Source: Microglena sp. YARC (lineage: Eukaryota > Chlorophyta > Chlorophyceae > Chlamydomonadales > Chlamydomonadaceae). From it: a stretch of DNA of 64,000 bases. Both the position numbers and the translations under genes were made by a program. The stretch covers positions 17,384,577 through 17,448,576 of the forward strand of contig CM039462.1 in the NCBI GenBank assembly GCA_022414725.1. Direction: 5' to 3'. Positions 23,836 to 35,100 of the stretch are shown piece after piece. The first letter of the stretch is position 1. Every line of letters starts with the position of its first letter. The notes under the pieces were generated by a model that saw only the letters and a list, made by a program, of their open reading frames with translations, did no database searches and had not been told where the DNA came from.

Positions 23836-23925
23836 GGAGTGGCAACGCCCTTCAAACTGAATCCTTGGTGTCGCTGGTTTGTGTTAGGAGACCCACCTCC
23901 AGTGGTGAAATATCTTTCACATTTT
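23836..23925 (+). repeat. dispersed repeat family G, about 90 bp
   Basis: Landmarks are GGAGTGGCAACGCC, TTCAAACTGAATCC, TCGCTGGTTTGTGT and GGAGACCCACCTCC. Further copies at 41026 and 57562, and an inverted partial at 43228. Class unknown. Confidence 0.65.
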
Positions 23926-23992
23926 GTTTTATGTGTGAGTGTATCGCAGTCATCTGTTCGGCTTGCTTGTTGCGTTGAATTGATGGAAGCCA

Positions 23993-24600
23993 ATGAAGCG
24001 GAAGCAGGACCCTGGACCAGAGTACCGTTTTTTTTAGACCTGAGTCCCGTTGACTAAGACCTAAGTTTACACCGGAGTACCGTTTTTGTTTTTTTAGACC
24101 AGAGTAACGTTGACTAAGACCTAACAAGCGGTCTGGGCAGCTTCAGTCTTGGACCTTCAACCCGCTTGTCGGTTACGTGGTTACGTGTCAAAAGAGTCTT
24201 GACCCGTATCCCCGGTCCCTGTCCGGGATAGACCACATTTCCGCCTGCACAGGTTTGTGATGTGTTGTGTGTTGTGCAGTGCGTTGTGTTATGTTGTGTG
24301 TATTGGTGTGGTGTCGGTGCTGGTCGGTTACGTGGTTACGTGTCGGAAGGGACCCGGTCTGGGAGAGACCACATTTTCCGCCTGCACAGGTTTGTGCATG
24401 GTCATGTGTTGTGCAGTGCGTTGTGTTATGTTATGTTGTGTGTATTGGTGTGGTTTGTGGAATGGTGGTGTGGTGTGAAGCGATGTGGTTGAGTTTTGTG
24501 TTCAGGGCCACTGTGTCTACTGCCATGGCGGAGAACCTGCATCGGAAGTTCTCCCATTAGAAAGCCACCGAAGCGGAAGCAGGACCCTGGACCACATCTT
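23993..24600. repeat. local segmental duplication
   Basis: The order CGGTTACGTGGTTACGTGTC, GACCACATTT, CCGCCTGCACAGGTTTGTG, GTTGTGCAGTGCGTTGTG occurs twice about 155 bp apart. The phrase GAAGCGGAAGCAGGACCCTG also occurs at both ends of the region. No exon is evident. Confidence 0.65.
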
Positions 24601-25077
24601 AATGCGAGCACCCCTAGCCTTCGACTATTTGTGTGCGTATCTCAGTCGCGACTAGTATTGTGGACTAAGCCCGAAACCAACCGTGGTTCAAGAGGAAAAC
24701 GTGGTGTACGAGTGGTGAATGTATTGGGTCATATGCATCATACACCATAACTGTCTATTCGGCCGTGCTGATGTACCACAAAGCCGATTGGGAGATGTCT
24801 GGAACGTGGGTGGTGAATTGGGGGCTGCTCGCAGCCTGCCAGGCTGGCAGTGCGGTTAGTGCCTGGCTCGCCTGCCTGAAGACAGCACTTCTCTCTACAT
24901 GTCTCTCTCTCCCTCTCTCTGTCTCTGTCTCTGTCTCCAATATTAGAGTTTAAATACTAGGTAACAAAATGCAATGTAGCAAAATGAACTGTGCAACAAA
25001 ATGCAGTCCCTGACTAGGCAACTCCCTCATCTTGAGGAGTTTTACCACCCTTTATCTTGGCAACCATCCGGTATTAC

Positions 25078-25225
25078 TAGGGAACGGCACTATGATATTA
25101 TATGATGCCGGCAGTCTGGCTAGGCTAAAATTACCAGTCATATCCGCTATCATATGATGCAATTTGTATGGTATCATACTCGCATTTGGTTGCCACCATA
25201 TGGTTACATGGTATGCCGATCCCTA
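25078..25225. mobile_element. hAT-like MITE family D
   Basis: Termini TAGGGAACGGCA and TGCCGATCCCTA are near-perfect inverted repeats. Flanks GGTATTAC (25070-25077) and GGTTTTAC (25226-25233) differ at one position, consistent with an aged 8-bp target duplication. The interior is rich in ATGATATCATATG palindromes. Confidence 0.75.
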
Positions 25226-25424
25226 GGTTTTACTGCCCTGTAAATGCCTGCCAAGTTTGAGGGCCAAATAAAAAGGCCTGGGTAATTTCTTGTGCGCTCC
25301 AGGGTTTCTTCTCCTTTTTTTAAGGAGGATTACTTGCTAGCAAGTTAGCTTTTGGAGCCCATCTACTGGAGCAAGTAACTTTACTGAAACCATGTACTCG
25401 CAGCAAGTAACCTTTTGATCACCG

Positions 25425-25735
25425 TTACTTTTTACTTGCTTTCTACTTGCTTTTTACTTACTTTTTACTTGCTTTCTACTTACTTTTTACTTGCTTTCTA
25501 CTTGCTTTCTACTTACTTTTTACTTGCTTTCTACTTGCTTTTTACTTGCTTTCTACTTGCTTTGTACTTGCTTTCTACTTGCTTTCTACTTACTTTTTAC
25601 TTGCTTTCTACTTGCTTTTTACTTACTTTTAACTTGCTTTCTACTTGCTTTATTCTTACTTTTTACTTGCTTTCTACTTGCTTTCTACTTACTTGTTACT
25701 TGCTTTCTACTTGCTTTCTACTTACTTTTTACTGA
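25425..25735. repeat. simple minisatellite TTTCTACTTGC / TTTTTACTTAC
   Basis: About 28 units of 10-11 bp. The Leu/Phe/Tyr-rich frames on the plus strand are an artefact of it. Confidence 0.9.
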
Positions 25736-26337
25736 GTGGGCTCAAGTCTAGACAGCTAGCCTAACATATGGGTAAGTTAGGCTTATCCCAGTCTGAGGCC
25801 TATATCTCGATCACCTTTGCGTTTACGACCACACTTATGGTACTGGCAATTCTGATAGTGCCTAGGTACAGGGAATTGAAATTGGCCTATGTCTGAAGTA
25901 TTGTTCTTCACATATGCCCCCCATATTGCATATCTACATGCACACTGCACACCCACGAAGGCTTTTTTTTTTTTTTTTTTTTTTTAGTTGTGGCAGAAGA
26001 TTGGGGCATGGTGGGGATAACCAGGTTGAAACTAGGCTGCTAGACTGAAATCTGCACAAGGTAAAAATGTCCGCCTTCGAGACTTCCACACCGGTATTCG
26101 AAATTTAGTTTAGTGTCGTAAGTTCAAAAATTAGATGCTGCTCATCTTGTATAATTCCACACCGGTATTCGAAATTTAATTCAGTATCGTACGTTCAAAA
26201 ATTAGATGCTGCTCATCTAGAATAATCACTGAATTCACGCTGGGGTTGTTCAAGACGTTACGTATCGTGTCTCAAACATCCCGTTAAAGTTCAATGGTGA
26301 CTTTCCCCAGCTGCGGCGTACTAGAGGGTCCCCTTAA
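25736..26337. other. no gene seen
   Basis: Contains a 22-T run near 25963-25985 and two tandem copies of a segment with TCCACACCGGTATTCGAAAT and TTAGATGCTGCTCATCT (about 26086-26220). Otherwise nothing recognisable. Confidence 0.5.
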
Positions 26338-27339
26338 GGGTGGATTCCCATTGGGGCAGGATGGGTCTGGATGGGTCGTTAAGTACGGATAACCGACGAC
26401 CCATCCGGTGTTTACCTTCCCACAGGGGTTTTGGATGGTTCGTATTTGTAAGGATGTACTGACGAAATACCCATCCAGACGACCCATCCAAAAGCCAAAA
26501 TCCATCCAGGCCCTCGACCGAGGTGTGGGTTGGATGGGTCGCAAAATATCCGGCTACTTCCGGCACAGTCCGGCGTTGATCCGGCGACGGTCGCGCAACT
26601 GACGCGTATTGCTTTCTTCAACCGACCTGCTAGTTTCATTAGCCAGGAGTTTCCGAACTTTGGGATCACAGATCATCTTCGAGCAAGACAGAATCTGGGA
26701 CATTCTAGCAATTTCTTCTCCATTCGACGCCCCTTCTTCATTCTACTTTTCTTTTTCGTCTTTCATCGCTCTGCAACATGGCGACGGAAGGCTTGTGGGA
26801 TTATGCCACCGATGCCGAATTGGACGCCGAACTCGCTCAATACAAGACTGCAGCTGTGGACACTGTTCCGCAAACTCAATTTCCCGCTTCCTCGTCTGGT
26901 CTAGACCTAAGCCGGAATAGCTCCATGTCTAGACCTAAGCCGGAATAGCTCCATGGCTGACATGCTCATCGCGTGGAAAGATTGAAAGAAAGAAATGGAC
27001 GCCGCGAGGTATGACTTCAGGTCGCGGAGTGCGGTCTTGAGAAGAGGAAAAGATGGATCTAGGATGGATCAGCGCAAGAAATTGAACTGTCAACGATCGA
27101 TCCGTCTTTTCTTGCGACTATTGATTGAAAGTACCTGCGAAGGTTCCCGGTGTACATGCGTGTATTGCTGCACCCATCCAGTCGCTTGCAATGGGAGTGC
27201 GTTTTGGATGGGTGGCCGTGTACGGGATGCACGAACCATCCAAAGAGCTCACGACCCATCCAAAGGCCCAACCGACAAAAACCGACCCCATCCAGTACTA
27301 CAACCGACTTTACCCATCCAGTCCAATGGGAATCCACCC
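26338..27339 (+). mobile_element. Harbinger-like DNA element 1 (non-autonomous)
   Basis: Begins GGGTGGATTCCCATTGGG and ends CCAATGGGAATCCACCC, with TAA on both sides (26335-26337 and 27340-27342), the target duplication expected of PIF/Harbinger elements. Sub-terminal regions contain many GGATGGGT / ACCCATCC words. It holds a 56-codon frame at 26778 but no recognisable transposase. Confidence 0.75.
26778..26948 (+). CDS. short frame inside Harbinger-like element
   Basis: ATG in a good context (AACATGGCG) opens MATEGLWDYATDAELDAELA and runs 56 codons to TAG. Acidic, not repetitive. It could be the first exon or the remnant of an accessory protein of an autonomous relative. A 30-bp duplication with CTAGACCTAAGCCGGAATAG lies at its 3' end. 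Confidence 0.35.
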   Translation: MATEGLWDYATDAELDAELAQYKTAAVDTVPQTQFPASSSGLDLSRNSSMSRPKPE

Positions 27340-27342
27340 TAA

Positions 27343-28141
27343 GGGTGGATTTCCATAGGCCGTGGATGGGTGCAGTACTGGATGGGTCGCTAAATCGGTT
27401 TACTTTCGGTTACGTCTCGTGGATGGGTCATGGATGATTCGTGCATCCGTACGCAGTCGATCATCCAGTTCCCCTTCTGTGGAAATGCGGCATGGATGGT
27501 TCCGCAATGGCGGGTGGGCCGGGTGCGACACCTTGCGCTGGAGCTATTGCTGCACGACAACTTTTCCGCAGGGGAATGATCGCCTGGGCATCCACTGTGG
27601 CTTTAAATGCCGAAGAATCTTGAGATGCATAATGTCTCGGGTTTCCGTTCCTCGAATCAGATCTGGCGCGATTCGAAATTTCGGGAAGTGAAACCAGCAG
27701 AGGGAGGTCGCAGATTTCGTGACGACAAACTAGCAGATGGAATTGAAACTAGCAGGGGAGGTCGCAGATTCCGGGGGTGGGGGGGGTCAAACTGAGGAAG
27801 GTCGCAGATTTCGTGAGGTCAAACTAGCAGAGGGAACGAGAGGGAATTGAAACTGGTAGAGGCAGGTCGCTAGAGAAACCGGCGCCGGGCTGCGCCGGGC
27901 TGCGCCGGGCTGCACCGGAAAGTTTGCGACTCATCCAGACTCTTCCAATCCACCCCTCGGTCGATGGCAGGGATGGATTTTGCCATCTGGAGGGGTCTCG
28001 TGGATGGGTGTTTCGTCGGTACAATCCGTACAAATACGAATCATCCAGGGGCTCTGTGGAAATGTAAGGGCTGGATGGATCGTCGGTTGTTCGTACTTTT
28101 CGACCCATCCAGACCCATCCACGGCCTATGGAAATCCACCC
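27343..28141 (-). mobile_element. Harbinger-like DNA element 2 (inverted neighbour)
   Basis: Starts GGGTGGATTTCCATAGGCC directly after the TAA that ends element 1 and ends GGCCTATGGAAATCCACCC followed by TAA (28142-28144). Its right 230 bp match the left 230 bp of element 1 in reverse complement, and its left end matches the right end of element 1, so the two related copies face opposite ways. Short purine-rich tandem repeats (GAGGTCGCAGATT) lie near 27705-27800. Confidence 0.75.
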
Positions 28142-28349
28142 TAACACCAGGCCCCTCCAGACTTTATCTTTTCTTCTGGGCGTTATAGTCGGTCAGCGGA
28201 TGATTTGGGTTTGGGTCTGTTCTTGGGTAGTTAGTAGGTCGTACCTCTACTTATTCAGTCCAACATTTCGAGAATTCTCATTATTGTCGATTCTCAAGCC
28301 AAATTATCAAGATCTTAAACTTGAACTAGGTTACATAGCTCCAACCAAT

Positions 28350-28637
28350 CCCCGTTCGGAACGGGATGGCTCTAACGTAGAGCGGTCCCGGACCGGACGA
28401 AGCAGGTGCGGGGTCCTATCGGGCCCACCCGGAGGGTCGTCGACCGGCATGGTAACTGGACTCTAGGTATGATGTAAGCCCGTCCATCGCATACTTACGA
28501 GGCGGTTCGATTAATACCCACTGGGCACGTCCTTTGAGGCCATTGTGTGACTATTCTTGGATGTTTAAATTTCCATTTTCAATTTCCATTTTCAATTTCC
28601 ATTTTCAATTTTCAAATTTTCAATTATTTTTCAATTT
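28350..28637 (+). mobile_element. retroposon-like insertion inside a family B copy
   Basis: Flanked by TAGCTCCAACCAAT (28336-28349) and TAGCTCCTACCAACAAT (28638-28654), a target duplication of about 14 bp. It splits one family B element: the left half ends near 28349 and the right half resumes at GGCTGCTCGCCGTCTTC. The insert is GC-rich at first and ends in a simple tail of repeated TTTCCATTTTCAA, typical of non-LTR retroposons. Confidence 0.65.
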
Positions 28638-28977
28638 TAGCTCCTACCAACAATGTGGCTGCTCGCCGTCTTCTCAAGTCCGAGGTACGAACTACAAAGT
28701 GGTTCGAAAACCCAAATCCAAAGCATCCGCTGAATGGCTATAACAGACGTGCATCTAACCGCCATTCAGCTAGTTTGGCGGTGCAAGATCCAGCTGCAGG
28801 CCGAAGGGAGGGCCATGCTGGCGAGCCAAAACCGGAGTGGAAGCGAAGAGGCAAGCCATTGTTCTCTCTCTCATGGCCCACGCAAACGCTACAGGCGAAT
28901 CAATAAAAGACAGTCATCTGAAAAACGATTTATAACTTTCCTCCCACTACACGAGCAAATAATCGAACGCACGCACG

Positions 28978-29158
28978 ATGCGCATGTCTAGGCAGCTGAA
29001 CTCAAGGCCAACCATAGCTGCTCGACCCACCGTCTCTCGAGCGCACGCTGTGTCTTGCTATGCCTGGCAGATTCAGCACCAGTTCACCGTGAACAAGCCG
29101 ATTGAGCAGGTGTACAACCACTTTGCAGATCCTAGGACCAGCGTGCCCATTTGTGATG
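28978..29158 (+). CDS. SRPBCC gene, exon 1
   Basis: Codes for residues 1-60, from the transit-like N-terminus to TSVPICD. First of two close ATGs (28978 and 28984). Ends in phase 1 at a GTAGGT donor. Confidence 0.75.
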
Positions 29159-32100
29159 GTAGGTCGGGTGTCTAGGGCTGGGGCTGGGAGTGTGGTAGGA
29201 ATTAGGTCTGGGAGTGAGGGGCTGTGTGTGTGTGCGGGGCGGGGTGGGACGATCCAGGGTGCATGGAATGGATGGAGGAGGCGGGGTCTGTCAGGATAGG
29301 GTTCAGAGGGAGAGAGATAGATGGCGCAAGTGGTATGCATTTGGGATTGCAGGGCCGCATGGGCGCATACCTGGGGCATATTGGTAAGATGGAAGAGGGT
29401 TGGAGGTATGTGTAGGGAACGGCGATATCATTTCATATGATGCCGGCAGTCTGACTAAGCTGAAGTTAACATTTATATAATCGCATGGGTATTGGGTTGA
29501 TAAATTGTATGCATGCAAGTTGTTAACACTCCAGGATAGCCAAATAGGAATATAATATATGGACTTGCCCAACCATGATATCAGGAGGGGCTAAACAACA
29601 GGGGAAAACTGATGAAATGAAACCCAAACAATCGTTTTAATGATGGGGGACCTGAGTTTGTGCTACAGTGATAATTTAATTATACAATTATAATTTAATC
29701 ATCATTCAAAATGTCAAAATGTAATGATATTTTATGGGCTGATGTATGGAGAGAAGGGTCCGTTCAGGTGGTATGCACATTTTTTTGTGTGCGACGTGTC
29801 GCCATTCCGCCGCTGCATGACGACGCATGGGCCCGGCTAAACTAGTCAGAAATGCCCCCCCGAACCCCTGGGCTCCGCACTTTGCGCTCCGTGGAGTTTG
29901 GGGGGCAGCGCGTCGCACTGGGGTCGCACCGAGTATCTCAATTTGCGACGCATGACACGGGGGGAAAACAGTGTGTATGCGCATGGTAGCATCAGTGTGA
30001 TAGTGACAGTGATAGTGATCGTAGCATAGTGATAGTGACATAGTGATAGTGATTGTGGCATATTGATAGTGATATATTAATCGTGTCATCAGTCTGATAG
30101 TGACAGTGGTAGTGATAGTGATAGTAACTGTGGCATCAGTGTGATAGTGGAATGTCCACCAGGGATATTTTTTTCAAATCAAAAAGAGGGAATCCTATTC
30201 CTTTTTATTTTATTCCTCTCTATTCTCCTCCCAAAACGGTATCTTTATCCCGATTTTGGTAATTTTTAGTCAATTTCAGTAAAAAAAAAAACTTTTTTCA
30301 TGGGTTTTCATTTAGGTTTCTAATTCCGGGAATTTAGGCCAAAACGGGGTTTTGTATTCCGATCGGAATGTATTCCGGAAAAAAATATCCCTCATGTCCA
30401 CGAGGACACAATCAATACGATGTCAAATGACTGAGATTGATATGTCTCATGTACTTCAGCTGTCTTGTCTCATGTACTTTAGCTACCTTGTCTCATGTAG
30501 TCATGTACTTCAGCAGTCTTGTCTCATGTACTTTAGCTGCCTTGTCTCATGTAGTCATGTACTTCAGCTGCCTTGTCTCATGTAGTCATAACTTTAGCTG
30601 TCTTGTATCATGTAGTCATGTACTTTAGCTGCCTTGTCTCATGTAGTCATGTACTTCAGCTGCCTTGTCTCATGTAGTCATGTACTTCAGCAGTCTTGTC
30701 TTCATGTACTTTACTGCCTTGTCTCATGTGTAGTCATGTACTTCAGCTGCCTTGTCTCATGTAGTCATAACTTTAGCTGTCTTGTATCATGTAGTCATGT
30801 ACTTTAGCTGCCTTGTCTCACGTAGTCATGTGTTTCAGCTGTCTTGTATCATGTACTTCAGCTGCCTTGGCCAGACAGCCCTATTATCTTGTGCATATGA
30901 TTGGACTTACCCACAGCTTTTTTCGTTTCAGAAAGGGGGACATCTGGTAGCTCTCAGGGATATGGTGTTCTTTCAAGGTTGGGGCTCTTTGGTAGCGATT
31001 TGGGTGGACCGCCCGAAGGGCCGGCCTGGGGGGGGTTGGGGGGCGGGGCCGTGATTTGAGTCTCGTGGTTGCGAAAGGTTTGGCCAAAACAGGGTCCCAG
31101 GTAGCGATCACTATTGGTAGCGGAGGGAAAAGGCTTTGGGCCAACCCCTTACCTGTGATCATTGTGTTATGTTGTTGATATCTACCAGTACAGTTCACTG
31201 GTTGTCCCAGGCCTTTTTTTACCGCTATGTATAGCGATCGCTAGTTTTGACCCGGAGGATTGGCGAAGATTATCGCTAATATAAGAAAAAGAAAGGAAAG
31301 TGATTTTATTCTTTTTTGCCCGAAATGGCCTTAAAAGGTTATAAAAGCTTGAAAAGCTATAAGAGCAATAAAACGCTGTCCCTGGAGGAGGCCTTTAACC
31401 ATTAAGCTAGAAAAAAACAATTTCAGATTTTGAAAACAAAAAGCCCTGGTTGTGTCCACTGCTAAGCTCACAGGTGGATGATGCACTTGTACTGGTGCCC
31501 CTGTTTTGTTTTTATTTGACTTGTCGCAAATTTAGTGACTCGGTGCAACCCCAGTGTGACGCAACGCCCCCTAAACTCAGCGGAGCGGGAAGTGCGGAGC
31601 CTGGGGTGTGGTGTGGTGGGGGGCATTTCTGACTAGTTTAGACGGACCCATGCGTAGCCATGCAGCGACGGAATGGCGACGCGTCGCATACAAAAAAACA
31701 GTGCTGGTTGCTGCGAGTTGACCAGCCTTACCTAAAGAGAGTATTGTGTTTGGTGGATTTGGCCGCGTTGTCCGTTTGTTTTGGTACTGACCGACCACAA
31801 GAAACAAGAAACAAGAAACCCTGGCCCTAAACTTGTCTCGTTAAACCCTGGCGCATTCTGCCTTCTGCACCCAATTCCGTTGCCACCTGTCGCCTCTGGA
31901 TAGCGCATGACTCTCCCCCAATTTTCCGCGTCGCTTGAGACGTGCCTAGGACTTGTCTATCCTCCAGTTGATATGCAGCAACATACAGTAAGCTGGTTGG
32001 TTGATTTTTATTTAGAGGGGGGGGGGTGTGGCCCGGTATGAATTAGTTTAGCCAGACCGCCACACGTCCCCATGCAGCGATGGAATGGCGAGGCCTCCCC

Positions 32101-35100
32101 TCTACAATAGTTGTCGGAAAACAAGTGCCCTAATACCCCCTCCACCTGACCTCTTGCAACCCCTCAGATGTCAAGTCCGTCCAGCTGCTAACACCCAGAA
32201 AGGCCCCCACGGATGTGGGTGCTACATTCCGTATAATGGCAGGAGTGGAGTTTTTTGGAATACTGGTTGGCGGAATGCAGGACAACAAGGTGAGACCTAA
32301 CTTAAATATACTAATAAATATTTACTTAACGCTAATAAATATGTATTAAATACTTATAAATAAACAAGGTAAGACCTAACTAATAAACACTAATAAAATG
32401 TATTTAACACTCATAAATATATAAGGTGAGACCTACCTTATAAACACCAATAAATATTTAATAAACACTTATAAATATTTAATAAAGACTTATAAATACT
32501 AATATTCTCTCCTAGAATTCTAGCAACTAAACCATTTTGGGTTCGGGGGGGTTGGGGGCGGGGCCGAGATACTAGTCTCTTGGTACCGGAAGGTTTGGCC
32601 AAAACCAGGGTCCAGGTAGCCATCCCCTACTGGTAGCAGAAGAAGGTTTGACCTAAACAGGGTCTTAGGTAGCGATCGCTATTGGTAGTGGAAAAGCAAG
32701 CTCTGTGCACCACCCACCTGAGTAACGGCGCTCTCCACAATCTTCCTGACCTCGGGGTAAACCAGCCTTGTCTTCGTCTGTCCTTTGAACTCAGGATCAG
32801 GCACCTGCCTAGGTGAGGGCGCAGAGAGGGGGTGGCGGAACAAACTGGTGGCTGGTCCACTGGACCACTGAACAACCCCCACAGCAACACATCACCCGCA
32901 ATGCTCAGCAAACACATATAAATAGGCGTTACAAATCAATTTCACAAAGGAAACCCCACCCTGCCTTGAACCAATTAACAACCCTCACAGCCATCAACAG
33001 CACGTCACCCACAATACTCAGCAACCACTGGGAAAGAGGCGTTTCAAACCAGTTCCCACAAGGGATAGCCCACCCTGCCTTGTACCAAACAACAACCCCC
33101 ACAGCCATCAACAACACATTAACTTTGGCCTAGTCAGACTGCGGGCATCGTTTGATATCATATTGCCGTTCCCGAGATATGAGTCATGTGGGGTCCGTCA
33201 TGGATCCCTCCCGTGGTCCCATGTGCCGTCACGTGGGTGTATCTGTATCTAACTGTACAGAGCTACTAGCTAGTAGCTACTGGCTACTAGGTACTACAGA
33301 AGTAGTCAGTGTCTCTTGGCTTCAACTCTCGTACCCCGTCTTCTTCTGTAACCAATTATGTACCTTCTTCTTTTGCTCGAACACAGGTTTTGACAGCTCG
33401 CAAGGATCCGTACAGCATTGTCCACAGTGTTAGGACTATCAGTGGTGATGGGTAAGCTCAATGGTGGTGATGGTGATGGTGATGGGAAAACTCAATGGGT
33501 AAGATGGTGATGGTGATGGATGCTCAAATGGTGATGATGTAGTGGTATGGGTAAGCTGGTGATGGTATGGTGGATGGGTAAGCTCAATGGTGATGGTAGT
33601 GGTAGTGATGGTGATGGGTAAGCTCAATGGTGATGGTAGTGGTAGTGATGGTGATGGGTAAGCTCAATGGTGATGGTAGTGGTAGTGGGTATGCGTGATG
33701 TAGTGGTAAGTGATGGTGAGGGGTAGCTCAATGGTGATGGTAGTGGTAGTGATGGTGATGGGTAAGCTCAATGGTGATGGTAGTGGTAGTGATGGTGATG
33801 GGTAGCTCAATGGTGATGGTAGTGGTAGTGATGGTGATGGGTAGCTCAATGGTGATGGTAGTGGTAGTGATGGTAAGCTCATGATGGTAAGCTCAATGGT
33901 GATGGTAGTGGTAGTGATGGTGATCGGGGTAGTTAGCTCAATGGTGATGGTAGTGGTAGTGATGGTGATGGGTAAGCTCAATGGTGATGGTAGTGGTAGT
34001 GATGGTGATGGGTAAGCTCAGCTCAATGGTGGATGGTAGTGGTAGTGATGGTGATGGGTAAGTGTAGTGCTCAAATGGTGATGGTAGTGGTAGTGATGGT
34101 GATGGGTAAGCTCAATGGTGATGGTAGTGGTAGTGATGGTGATGGGTAAGCTCAATGGTGATGGTAGTGGTAGTGATGGTGATGGGTAAGCTCAATGGTG
34201 ATGGTAGTGGTAGTGATGGTGATGGGTAAGCTCAATGGTGATGGTAGTGGTAGTGATGGTGATGGGTAAGCTCAATGGTGATGGTAGTGATGTGAGGGTA
34301 AGATGGTGATGGTAGTGGTAGTGATGTGATGGGTAGCTCATGTTAAGCTCAATGGTATGGTAGTGGGTAGTCAATGTGAGTGTAGTGGTAGCTCAATGGT
34401 GATGGTGTCATGTAAGATGATAAGTGATGGTGGTTGGTGATGGCTCAATGGTGATGGTAGTGGTAGTGATGGTGATGGGTAAAGCTCAAATGGTGATGGT
34501 AGTGGTAGTGATGGTGATGGGTAAGCTCAATGGTGATGGTAGTGGTAGTGATGGTGATGGGTAAGCTCAATGGTGATGGTAGTGGTAGTGATGGTGATGG
34601 GTTAAGCTCAATGGTGATGGTAGTGGTAGTGATGGTGATGGGTAAGCTCAATGGGTGATGGTAGTGGTAGTGATGGTGATGGGTAAGCTCAATGGTGATG
34701 GTAGTGGGTAGTGATGGTGATGGTGTAAGCTCAATGGTGATGGTAGTGGATGGTGAGTGGCTCATGGTGATGGGTACAGCTCAATGGTGATGGTAGTGGG
34801 TAGTGATGGTGATGGGTAAGCTCAATGGTGATGCGGTAAGTGGTAGTGATGGTGATGGGTAAGCTCAATGGTGATGGTAGTGGTAGTGATGGTGATGGGT
34901 AAGCTCAATGGTGATGGTAGTGGTAGTGATGGTGATGGGTAAGCTCAATGGTGATGGTAGTGGTAGTGATGGTGATGGGTAAGCTCAATGGTGATGGTAG
35001 TGGTAGTGATGGTGATGGGTAAGCTCAATGGTGATGGTAGTGGTAGTGATGGTGATGGTAAGCTCAATGGTGATGGTAGTGGTAGTGATGGTGATGGGTA

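Noticed and set aside
25415..25751. Leu/Phe/Tyr-rich frames resembling a membrane protein
   Set aside because: Produced by an 11-bp simple repeat read in three frames.
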